NCBI RefSeq assembly: GCF_003346715.1
Contig: NZ_QQPQ01000007.1
Coordinates: 124,001-188,000 of the forward strand
Length of the DNA: 64,000 nt
Reading direction: 5' to 3'
From: Oceanispirochaeta sp. M1
GTDB taxonomy: Bacteria; Spirochaetota; Spirochaetia; DSM-2461
Translations under genes and position numbers: made by a program
In this document: piece by piece, positions 35,878 through 43,143 of the stretch
Layout of the letters: each line of letters begins with the position of its first letter
How positions within the stretch are numbered: position 1 is the stretch's first letter
The notes under the pieces: generated by a model
The model's input: the letters and a program-made list of their open reading frames with translations, nothing else
What the model was told of the DNA's origin: nothing
Databases searched by the model: none

Positions 35878-35920
35878 AAGCTGCAAGCCCTCAAATATCG
35901 ACAAAGCAGTATTGCAGCTT
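35878..35920 (+). other. 5'-UTR hairpin upstream of galE
   Basis: A perfect 9-bp inverted repeat, AAGCTGCAA (35878-35886) and TTGCAGCTT (35912-35920), with a 25-nt loop, ends 21 nt before the galE ATG and just before AGGAG. It has no T tract and matches no riboswitch I recognise. It may affect galE translation or mRNA stability. Confidence 0.5.
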
Positions 35921-35941
35921 TGGAAAGAATAGGAGTATCAA

Positions 35942-36955
35942 ATGGGAAAAATTCTGATCACCGGCGGTGCCGGCTATATCGCCTCACACACAAATCTGGA
36001 ACTGCTTGATGCAGGATATGATATCGTCCTTGCGGATAACTTCTGCAATTCATCCATGGAGGCTGTACGCCGTGTTGAAGAGCTGAGCGGGAAAAAACTT
36101 CCAATGTATGAAGTGGACCTTAAAGATATTGATGCTCTGAGACAGGTTTTCGATAAAGAGCCTGGAATAAGCGGAGTCATTCATTTTGCTGCACTCAAGG
36201 CTGTAGGGGAATCTGTTGAAAAACCCCTGATGTACTATGAAAATAATATTACAGGTTCTTTGAACCTCTATAAAGTTATGGATGAAAAGGGAGTAAAACA
36301 GCTTGTTTTCTCCTCATCCGCCACAGTTTACGGAGATCCTGAATCGGTTCCTGTAAGAGAAGATGCCAGACTGAATGCAACCAACCCCTACGGTCAGACT
36401 AAACTGATGATGGAGCAGATCCTAATCGATGCAGCCAAGGCCAAGGGCTGGGACGTTACAATCCTCCGTTACTTCAATCCCGTAGGAGCTCACCCTTCAG
36501 GACGGATCGGAGAAGATCCCGAGTACCCCAACAACCTTCTTCCCTTTGTCTCTCAGGTTGCCGCTGGTGTTCGTGAAAAGGTTATGGTGTTCGGAAATGA
36601 CTGGCCCACTCCTGACGGAACAGGCGTTCGTGACTATATACATGTTGTGGACCTGGCCAAAGCACATGTTAAAGCACTGGACAAACTGAAAGTTAATAAA
36701 GGCGTGTCCATCTATAATGTGGGTACGGGTAAGGGATTCTCTGTTCTGGAAATGATCAAGGCTTTTGAAGATGTCTGCGGTCATGCTATTGCCTGGGAAT
36801 TCGGACCCCGTCGGGCCGGTGATATCGCCACAGTTTACGGTGACCCTGCCTATGCAGAAAAAGAGCTGGAATGGAAAGCCGAATCAGGGCTGCAGGAAAT
36901 GGTCGCTTCCGCCTGGAAATGGCAGAGTGATAATCCCAAGGGATATAAAAGCTGA
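35942..36955 (+). CDS. galE: UDP-glucose 4-epimerase
   Basis: NAD-dependent SDR enzyme interconverting UDP-glucose and UDP-galactose, 337 residues, usual family length. It begins MGKILITGGAGYIASHTNLE (NAD motif GGxGYIxSH), with FAALKAVGES, the catalytic Ser/Tyr region SSSATVYGDP and NPYGQTKLMME (YxxxK, about residues 148-152), and RYFNPVGAHPSGRIGEDP. AGGAG precedes the ATG. It probably supplies surface-glycan precursors and allows galactose use, consistent with the nearby GH2 enzyme and GPH symporter. Confidence 0.95.
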   Translation: MGKILITGGAGYIASHTNLELLDAGYDIVLADNFCNSSMEAVRRVEELSGKKLPMYEVDLKDIDALRQVFDKEPGISGVIHFAALKAVGESVEKPLMYYENNITGSLNLYKVMDEKGVKQLVFSSSATVYGDPESVPVREDARLNATNPYGQTKLMMEQILIDAAKAKGWDVTILRYFNPVGAHPSGRIGEDPEYPNNLLPFVSQVAAGVREKVMVFGNDWPTPDGTGVRDYIHVVDLAKAHVKALDKLKVNKGVSIYNVGTGKGFSVLEMIKAFEDVCGHAIAWEFGPRRAGDIATVYGDPAYAEKELEWKAESGLQEMVASAWKWQSDNPKGYKS

Positions 36956-36967
36956 TTTCCTTTTCTT

Positions 36968-37017
36968 TATATAGATAGACTTCCCTGTTTGAGGGATCCT
37001 ATCTATATAGCTTCTTT
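36968..37017 (+). terminator. Hairpin terminator after galE
   Basis: TATATAGATAG (36968-36978) pairs with CTATCTATATA (36999-37009), with an inner TCCCT/AGGGA stem, followed by a pyrimidine-rich run (GCTTCTTTCCC). It lies 13 bp after the galE stop. Confidence 0.55.
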
Positions 37018-37023
37018 CCCTTT

Positions 37024-37092
37024 TCAGCCGCAGCCGGTCATTCTGTCATCTTTGGGCCATTCACAGATAATGAATTCAAGGAAAGCGATCAT
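37024..37092 (-). CDS. Possible 22-residue small ORF after the GPH symporter
   Basis: The sequence MIAFLEFIICEWPKDDRMTGCG starts at an ATG overlapping the transporter stop (ATGA) and ends in TGA. It has a hydrophobic N-terminus, two Cys and an unusual end (TGCG). It is too short to judge coding potential by eye and could be a chance frame or the tail of a lost gene. The tight ATGA coupling is the main support. Confidence 0.25.
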   Translation of the reverse strand: MIAFLEFIICEWPKDDRMTGCG

Positions 37093-38462
37093 GTTTCCAG
37101 AATCAGATCACCTCTTCTTTTAAGGTCTTCAACCATTGTGGAATAGAAATCCGCATCAATCCTGTACCATTTTCTATAGACCAGATATCCTGCTGTAATT
37201 AGCAGGGGAGGGATGCCAAGCATCGCGATTTTCATCATCAACAGCCCCTGACTTGTAACATCTGCGGCGCTTTGAGCCTCATTTATTCCGGAAAGTATAA
37301 CAACAGCACCCACAATACCACCGCCAACGGCTCCTCCCATCTTGTTGATAAAGGGCTGTAAGGCAAAAGTAACACTTTCATTACGTCTGCCCAGTTTCCA
37401 TTGACCGTATTCAATGGTGTCAGCAAGGAACATCAGCATAAGAATTTGAATAAAGGCCTGACCAAGGAAGAGAAGGATTCCGGCAGTACCGATATAAATC
37501 ATATTCATAGGACTGAAGAAGAAGATCAGATAACCCAGCAGTACCAGAGCCGTCGCGGCTGTATAAAGGGTTCTTCTGCTGTACAGTTTTGAAAAGAAGG
37601 GGAAGACTGACAGTGCCAGAATCTGGGATACACCCAGAACCAGGGCGAAAAGGGCATACATCCCTTCATCTCCATAGGCATACTTGAAAAAATAGAGACC
37701 GAAACTTGTGGTTGTTACATAGCCGATCATAAAAAGAACCATGGCAATTGTAGTAAATAGAAGCTGGTCATTTCCGAAGATGATGTGAACCAGGTCCTTC
37801 ATTGTTGTGTTAGATTCTTTCTTGAATTGAGTTCTGTTTTCCTTTACACCGAAAAGGGTAATGGACTGTCCCAGGATGAGTATAACAACAATTCCCATGG
37901 TGAGAATCCCATACGCTTTTGTCATGTTGCCGGTCGTTTTACTGAGAGCTTCTGTTATGGGGACAATACCGGCTACTACCGCAAACAATCCGATGTTTGC
38001 ACAGATTTTTGCAAAGGAGCCTATTTTTTCACGTCCTTTCTGATCCATAGACAGGGAAGGAAGCATAGACCAATAGGCTATGTCATTCATGGTGAAAGTA
38101 ATTCCAAAGAACAGGTAGGCAATTGCAAAGACAATGATAAAGGGAGTTCCACGGAATCCGAAATCAGTGAATAGGATAATTGTGAAAAAACCGGAACCCA
38201 GAGCTCCCGCTGTGATCCAGGGTTTGAACTTACCCCATTTAGTGCTTGTATTATCAACAAGCACTCCCATAAAGGGATCATTGACGGCATCAAAAATTCT
38301 TGCGAACAGGATTACTCCTGTTACCCACCACATGGTACTGTCAGGCAGCTGCAGGATATCTGTCAGGAAGTAGATCAGGTACATGGTTATCATGGTGTAC
38401 TGCATGTCTCTGCCGATTGTTCCCAGACCGAAGCAGTAGTGATTGCGGGTTTCGTTTGTCAT
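37089..38462 (-). CDS. GPH-family sugar:cation symporter (MelB-like)
   Basis: A 457-residue, 12-helix MFS transporter of the glycoside-pentoside-hexuronide family. Motifs are FGLGTIGRDMQYTM at the N-terminus, FARIFDAVNDPFMGVLVDNT (about residues 51-70, cation-site Asp residues), TKWGKFKPWI, and FLADTIEYGQWKLGRRNESV near residue 345 (the loop shared by MelB/XylP proteins). It likely brings in a beta-galactoside or similar sugar. No hydrolase is in its own transcript. It is convergent with galE. Confidence 0.9.
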   Translation of the reverse strand: MTNETRNHYCFGLGTIGRDMQYTMITMYLIYFLTDILQLPDSTMWWVTGVILFARIFDAVNDPFMGVLVDNTSTKWGKFKPWITAGALGSGFFTIILFTDFGFRGTPFIIVFAIAYLFFGITFTMNDIAYWSMLPSLSMDQKGREKIGSFAKICANIGLFAVVAGIVPITEALSKTTGNMTKAYGILTMGIVVILILGQSITLFGVKENRTQFKKESNTTMKDLVHIIFGNDQLLFTTIAMVLFMIGYVTTTSFGLYFFKYAYGDEGMYALFALVLGVSQILALSVFPFFSKLYSRRTLYTAATALVLLGYLIFFFSPMNMIYIGTAGILLFLGQAFIQILMLMFLADTIEYGQWKLGRRNESVTFALQPFINKMGGAVGGGIVGAVVILSGINEAQSAADVTSQGLLMMKIAMLGIPPLLITAGYLVYRKWYRIDADFYSTMVEDLKRRGDLILET

Positions 38463-38588
38463 CGTTTTTTTTAACTCTCTTTTTTTGTGAGGTTTCAGAT
38501 CTTCAATTATTCAGAAAGGCAAAGTGATAGTGTGGCCATCATTATAAGGGTGTTATTCTCAGGAGGCAAGGTTTTAATTTTAGGATTC

Positions 38589-38626
38589 TTGACTGAGTGG
38601 CATATTTGATGTATATATCAAATATG
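38589..38626 (+). promoter_or_regulatory. Promoter covered by a perfect inverted repeat
   Basis: TTGACT (38589-38594) and TATATA (38612-38617) are 17 bp apart, a near-consensus sigma-70 promoter. CATATTTGAT (38601-38610) and ATCAAATATG (38617-38626) form a perfect 10-bp inverted repeat around the -10 box, a typical repressor position. The second arm ends in the ATG that starts the following gene. Confidence 0.5.
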
Positions 38627-39220
38627 GAATATATAAAAACAAAGATATCTCAAAAGACTTCTTCTGCCCTCTTTCTGATAACAATTCTGTACTTTATTAC
38701 AGGTTTTATAAATATCACCCTGGCAATGCTGGCTCTGATTTGTATGGCTTTGCCTTTTATTTTTGTTTTCAAAGACAGGAAACAAACCTGGTGTCGCGGG
38801 GTCTGTCCCCGGGCGGATTTACTCTCCCGAATAGGGAAGCGATTCGGTGCCGGAAATAAAGCACCCCGCTGGTTGCTGGGAGCCAAGGCTAAAAGAGGAG
38901 TTCTAACATACTTCTGTATGAATCTGATGTTTATCATGGCATCCACATATGCCGTATCCCAAGGGATAATTGATCCAATTGATAAGGTTCGTTTTATGAT
39001 TGTCTTTGAATTCCCCTGGAGTCTGCCTCAGCTGGTTCAGATTGCAGCTGTTTCCGATCCATTGCTGCATCTCTCTTACAGGCTGTATTCAATAATGCTT
39101 ACTTCAACGGTTATCGGGGTGATTATGTCTCTGTTTTTCAAACCGAAAAGCTGGTGTGCTGTCTGCCCTGTGAATACAATGACCGCTGGGGTTCTGAAGA
39201 ATCTGGATCTTAGATCATAA
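38624..39220 (+). CDS. Small polytopic membrane protein with two CxxxCP-type motifs
   Basis: A 198-residue protein starting at the ATG at 38624 (an alternative GTG at 38597 adds nine residues). It has about five hydrophobic stretches (residues 12-27, 28-48, 95-112, 125-150 and 160-178). WCRGVCPRADLL near residue 61 and WCAVCPVNTM near residue 183 resemble the membrane cysteine motifs of NapH/YccM-type polyferredoxin proteins, but the ferredoxin domain itself is absent. Possibly a stripped-down electron-transfer membrane protein. The promoter overlaps a strong inverted repeat, so the gene is probably tightly repressed. Confidence 0.7.
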   Translation: MEYIKTKISQKTSSALFLITILYFITGFINITLAMLALICMALPFIFVFKDRKQTWCRGVCPRADLLSRIGKRFGAGNKAPRWLLGAKAKRGVLTYFCMNLMFIMASTYAVSQGIIDPIDKVRFMIVFEFPWSLPQLVQIAAVSDPLLHLSYRLYSIMLTSTVIGVIMSLFFKPKSWCAVCPVNTMTAGVLKNLDLRS

Positions 39221-39414
39221 GGTTTTATTCCCCGTACTAACAATAAATTACCGGCAAAACAGAATGCAGTAATATCAATGTTGTTCTAACATGCCGGTTC
39301 TATAAATATGCGGTTACTAAAATCACTCCCTGGAGCATCATGAGGATACTCCAAAGAGTGATTTACTTTTCTCATATTGAATTGTCATTACAAAGGCCTT
39401 TCTGTAAATTTCTC
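39221..39414. other. Intergenic stretch with hairpins, no gene seen
   Basis: No convincing ORF. It contains an imperfect hairpin with ACCGGCA (39250-39256) and TGCCGGT (39292-39298) plus an inner ATGTT/AACAT pair, then the terminator listed separately, then an AT-rich run leading into the promoter of the ABC transporter operon. Confidence 0.5.
39320..39374 (+). terminator. Hairpin terminator before the glycan operon
   Basis: AAATCACTC (39320-39328) pairs with GAGTGATTT (39356-39364), with an inner TGGAG/CTCCA stem, followed by ACTTTTCTC. It lies 100 bp after the membrane Cys-motif gene and insulates the next promoter. Confidence 0.55.
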
Positions 39415-39443
39415 TTGACAGATCATGAAACCGGTTACATAGT
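39415..39443 (+). promoter_or_regulatory. Sigma-70-type promoter of the glycan ABC operon
   Basis: TTGACA (39415-39420) and CATAGT (39438-39443), 17 bp apart. A LacI-type operator fills the spacer. Confidence 0.6.
39426..39441. promoter_or_regulatory. LacI-type operator 1
   Basis: TGAAACCGGTTACATA with a central AACCGGTT palindrome, typical of LacI/GalR-family sites. It lies between the -35 and -10 boxes, so binding would block RNA polymerase. An identical copy is 33 bp downstream. Confidence 0.65.
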
Positions 39444-39458
39444 GTCTTTAGGTTGTTT

Positions 39459-39474
39459 TGAAACCGGTTACATA
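39459..39474. promoter_or_regulatory. LacI-type operator 2
   Basis: A second identical TGAAACCGGTTACATA, 33 bp (about three helical turns) after the first, just downstream of the expected transcription start. The LacI-family gene at the end of the same operon (45555-46628) is the natural candidate to bind both. Confidence 0.65.
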
Positions 39475-39525
39475 AGTTGAGTAACCATACAAGATAATTA
39501 TGATTCTTCCTTAAAGAGAGGTTCT

Positions 39526-40491
39526 ATGTCCGGTACAACTGCTTTAATAAGAAAGGCAGAAGAAAGAAAAAATGAGAAAGCCCAGAAACGCAGAAAAACG
39601 AAGAACGGGCGCGTTTTGCTGCTCATGTGTTCCCCGGCGCTCCTATTTTTCTTTGTTTTCAATTACTTACCCCTGCCCGGGATATATCTTGCTTTCGTCA
39701 GATATAACTATTTTGACGGAATGTTTAAAAGTCCCTTTGTCGGTTTAGAAAATTTCCGTTTTCTATTTATATCCGGCAAACTATGGCTGCTGACCCGAAA
39801 CACAGTACTTTATAATCTTGCGTTTATCCTGAGCAGTAATTTTTTTGCAATCATGATCGCGGTTATGCTCAATGAAGTAAAAAGCCGCCTGTTTAAAAAA
39901 GTCACTCAAACAATAATGCTTTTACCCCATTTTATATCCTTTGTTATTGTTGGAGTATTTGCGTACAACATCCTGAGTTACGATTTTGGACTTCTCAATG
40001 GATTCATTAAAAAAATGGGTATGGAGCCGATTTCAGTCTATGGAATGCCTGAGCTATGGCCGGGGATTATCGTATTTGTAAATCTCTGGAAGAGTGTAGG
40101 TTACAGCACTATTGTTTATTTTGCCGCCATTACAGGTATCAATCCCGAAATATATGAAGCGGCTCATATCGATGGTGCCAACGCCTGGCAGAGAGTCCGG
40201 AGTATCACACTTCCCAACCTGAAACCCACCTTCATTATTCTGCTTCTTTTTGCTCTGGGACAGATTATGAGGGGTAATTTTCAGCTCTTCTACAATCTCG
40301 TCGGTCCTAATGCCCGTCTGTTTCCCCTGACAGATATCATTGAAACCTATGTATTCCGTTCCCTTCTTGTGAATTTCAACTTTTCCATGGGGGCTGCGGT
40401 AAGTCTGTATCAGTCAATATTCGGATTTGCTCTGGTAATGTTTTCTAACTGGGTTGTACGTCATTATGAACCCGATTATGCCCTGTTTTAG
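39526..40491 (+). CDS. Carbohydrate ABC transporter permease, LplB-like
   Basis: Permease of a CUT1-type importer, 321 residues. After a basic N-terminal stretch (about residues 1-28) it has six hydrophobic segments, the first being LLLMCSPALLFFFVFNYLPL. FVRYNYFDGMFKSPFVGLEN is the LplB/YtcP-group signature, and the coupling loop EAAHIDGANAWQRVRSITLP lies near residue 218. It belongs with the YtcP-like permease and the large binding protein that follow. No ATPase gene is in the cluster, so a shared MsmK-like ATPase elsewhere is expected. Confidence 0.9.
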   Translation: MSGTTALIRKAEERKNEKAQKRRKTKNGRVLLLMCSPALLFFFVFNYLPLPGIYLAFVRYNYFDGMFKSPFVGLENFRFLFISGKLWLLTRNTVLYNLAFILSSNFFAIMIAVMLNEVKSRLFKKVTQTIMLLPHFISFVIVGVFAYNILSYDFGLLNGFIKKMGMEPISVYGMPELWPGIIVFVNLWKSVGYSTIVYFAAITGINPEIYEAAHIDGANAWQRVRSITLPNLKPTFIILLLFALGQIMRGNFQLFYNLVGPNARLFPLTDIIETYVFRSLLVNFNFSMGAAVSLYQSIFGFALVMFSNWVVRHYEPDYALF

Positions 40492-40500
40492 GAGTCGTAC

Positions 40501-41415
40501 ATGTCATTGTTAATGAATAATTCTGGAAAGGTCAAAACAGATTTTTCCACAGTAATATTTAAGATTATATCTGTCATTGTTATATCTCTGTTTTCTGTTG
40601 TCTGTCTTTATCCCTTTATAATTATGGTCACCGGTTCTTTGACTGCAGAGCATACCATTGTAAAATATGGTTATCGGCTGTTACCTCTGGAATGGTCTAC
40701 TGAGTCATACAAACTGGTGCTGCAGAACCCTATGATCATAGGCGGGTCCTATATGGTAACCATTGTACTTACAGCCGTGGGAACAATCATCGGTCTTTTT
40801 ATAACCTCTATGACCGGGTATGCATTGGTGAGAAAGGATTTTGCCTATCGCAACCATATTTCATTCTATATCTATTTCACAACACTTTTTTCGGCGGGAA
40901 TCGTCCCGTTTTATATCCTCATGGTGAATACATTTCAATTGAAGGATAATTACCTTGCTGTTCTGCTGCCTCTGTTACTCAGTCCCTGGCTTGTCATTCT
41001 CATGAAAAATTTCAACCGGTCCATCCCGGAGTCCATCACTGAATCTGCCAAGATGGACGGGGCGGGTGATTTTACAATATTCCTAAAGCTGATCATGCCC
41101 ATGTCTAAACCGGCAATGGCGTCTATCGGTCTATTCACCGCATTGGCCTATTGGAATGACTGGTTTTATTCCATGCTGTTTTTAAGCCCCAACGTGAAAT
41201 ACCGTCCCCTTCAGCTGATTCTGTATAACCTGGTTGCACAGGCCGATTTCATGAAGACCAGTGCTGCCATGATGGGGATTCCCCCTCAGGATATTCCCAG
41301 CGAGTCATTAAAACTGGCGGCTGCAGTGGTTGCCACAGGTCCGATCGTTCTCGTTTATCCCTTTATTCAGAAATATTTTATCAAAGGGATAACCATAGGA
41401 GCCGTAAAAGGCTGA
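40501..41415 (+). CDS. Carbohydrate ABC transporter permease, YtcP-like
   Basis: Second permease, 304 residues, six hydrophobic segments, starting 9 nt after its partner. The coupling loop is ESAKMDGAGDFTIFLKLIMP (about residues 181-200), followed by KPAMASIGLFTALAYWNDWF, both typical of the YtcP group. GAGTCG is the only weak ribosome-binding site. Together with the LplB-like gene it forms the membrane channel for an oligosaccharide. Confidence 0.9.
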   Translation: MSLLMNNSGKVKTDFSTVIFKIISVIVISLFSVVCLYPFIIMVTGSLTAEHTIVKYGYRLLPLEWSTESYKLVLQNPMIIGGSYMVTIVLTAVGTIIGLFITSMTGYALVRKDFAYRNHISFYIYFTTLFSAGIVPFYILMVNTFQLKDNYLAVLLPLLLSPWLVILMKNFNRSIPESITESAKMDGAGDFTIFLKLIMPMSKPAMASIGLFTALAYWNDWFYSMLFLSPNVKYRPLQLILYNLVAQADFMKTSAAMMGIPPQDIPSESLKLAAAVVATGPIVLVYPFIQKYFIKGITIGAVKG

Positions 41416-41469
41416 TTCACAGGGTTCAACATTGACGTAGGTCAGTGATAATAATTAAAGGAGGGACTT

Positions 41470-42999
41470 ATGATTAGTCTCAAAAAATTGATGGCAATAT
41501 TGCTTGCCCTATGTATCTCAGGATTTGCTTTCGGCGGCGGCCAGCAGGACAGCGCCGTGGATGACACATCGAAATTTGTTGAGGTAACTCACCATGTGAT
41601 GGGTAATCCTCCCACCAATGGAATGGATAAAATTGCAGAGGAGGAGTGGAACAAAATACTCAAAAAAGAGATCAATACTCATATGAATCTCCGCTGGATT
41701 GAATGGGCTGACTGGTATACCAAGTACAACCTTATTCTTGCCTCAGGTGAGTCTGTCGATCTGATTCATTCCTCATCCACATGGCTGGATATGTGGCCCA
41801 ATGCTCAAAAAGGTGCTTTTCTGCCCCTGGATGATCTGCTTCCACAATATGCTCCCAAGACCTGGGATGAAATCCCCGCCGGAGATTGGGATCAGGCCCG
41901 ATATGATGGAAAGATTATTGCTTTTCCTGAAAATGCTTATACCCAGTATGTTAATCACGGTTTTATGTACAGAGGTGATTTTGCAAAAGAGGCAGGGATA
42001 ACTGATCCCATTGCATCTTATGAGGATCTGGATGAATATTTCATGGCTGTTAAACAGAATCACCCCGATGTAGTTCCCTACGCAGCTTCCGGTAGTTTCA
42101 AAGACTGGACCATGCATGGATATTTTCAGTCCAAGTCTGACCGTATTCTTGTGAATCTGCCCACGGAATATCAAATTTTCATGGCTAAGAGCTTTGATGA
42201 TCCCTATACCCTTGAATCAGTGGTCTATACAGATATGTTTGTGGATTTTGCCTATTTGATGAAAGATTGGGCCGATAAGGGATTCTGGAGTAAAGACGCT
42301 CTGAATAATACAACAGATCCACGGGAAGCCATGAGAGCCGGTAAGAGTGCCAGTGATCAACATCATACACAGACCTACAGATATTTCAGGACAGAAATGG
42401 ACACTAAATTCCCCGGAAGTGATTTGCAGTTCTATTCTTTCAGTGATACCAATGACAACCTGGTGGCCGAGCCTATCACTCATGGGGCAACCAGTGTCGG
42501 CCGAACATCTAAAAATCCCGAAAGATCAGTCATGGTCTATGAACAGCTGAGACAGAATAAAGCATTCTATCAGCTGGTTAATTATGGTGTGGAAGGCTCT
42601 CAGTATGAAATTGCCGATGGTGTCCGTGTCCAACCCGAAGGCTATAACAGAGAACTCCATCTCTTCGAATCAAACTTCTGGGGTGGTCGAGTGGATAAAT
42701 TTGAGATTCCCAGCGATCAGGAATTTCTCGGGACCAAAGATCTCTGGGCAAAGTTTGATAAAATCGTCAAGTCTCCCTTTCCCTACAGCAAATTCATTCT
42801 GGATAAAACTCCTGTAGAGGCTGAAATAGCGGCTGTTTCTGATGTAATCAGTCAGTATCTTGTTCCTATCATGTTCGGAGCTGTTGATGATCCTTCAGAA
42901 GCCGTAGAAGAGTTGAGATCCGCCCTTAAAAAAGCCGGTCATGATCGCCTGCTGGATGAGTTCCAGACTCAGGTCAGTGAGTACGGAAAAAACAATTAA
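41470..42999 (+). CDS. Extracellular solute-binding protein of the glycan ABC importer
   Basis: A family-1 solute-binding protein, 509 residues, as large as the LplB/YtcP partner proteins (LipO type). The signal peptide MISLKKLMAILLALCISGFA ends in AFGGGQQDSA, the common spirochaete pattern. The mature part has DLIHSSSTWLDMWPNAQKGA and LDDLLPQYAPKTWDEIP, a typical ligand-domain opening. AAAGGAGGG is 4-8 nt upstream. A strong GC hairpin follows the stop, probably raising its yield relative to downstream genes. Confidence 0.9.
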   Translation: MISLKKLMAILLALCISGFAFGGGQQDSAVDDTSKFVEVTHHVMGNPPTNGMDKIAEEEWNKILKKEINTHMNLRWIEWADWYTKYNLILASGESVDLIHSSSTWLDMWPNAQKGAFLPLDDLLPQYAPKTWDEIPAGDWDQARYDGKIIAFPENAYTQYVNHGFMYRGDFAKEAGITDPIASYEDLDEYFMAVKQNHPDVVPYAASGSFKDWTMHGYFQSKSDRILVNLPTEYQIFMAKSFDDPYTLESVVYTDMFVDFAYLMKDWADKGFWSKDALNNTTDPREAMRAGKSASDQHHTQTYRYFRTEMDTKFPGSDLQFYSFSDTNDNLVAEPITHGATSVGRTSKNPERSVMVYEQLRQNKAFYQLVNYGVEGSQYEIADGVRVQPEGYNRELHLFESNFWGGRVDKFEIPSDQEFLGTKDLWAKFDKIVKSPFPYSKFILDKTPVEAEIAAVSDVISQYLVPIMFGAVDDPSEAVEELRSALKKAGHDRLLDEFQTQVSEYGKNN

Positions 43000-43033
43000 T
43001 TTTGTGAAGAGTAATCTTTAAAAAATAGTAATT

Positions 43034-43051
43034 GTCCCCCTCCGGGGGGAC
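43034..43051 (+). other. Intercistronic GC hairpin after the binding-protein gene
   Basis: GTCCCCC-TCCG-GGGGGAC is a perfect 7-bp GC-rich stem without a T tract, 35 bp after the binding-protein stop. It likely protects upstream mRNA and reduces read-through to the hydrolase gene, parallel to the hairpin after tctC. Confidence 0.6.
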
Positions 43052-43143
43052 TTATGTAAATTAAAAAAATTGAGTCAAAAATATAATGATGATCTACAGC
43101 CTTCTATATGGCTGAAAAGATCCTTCGGGTGAGGTATAAAATA

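Noticed and set aside
43034-43051. GC hairpin after the binding-protein gene as a true terminator
   Set aside because: There is no T tract, and the hydrolase downstream has no evident promoter of its own, so it is more likely an RNA-stabilising element.
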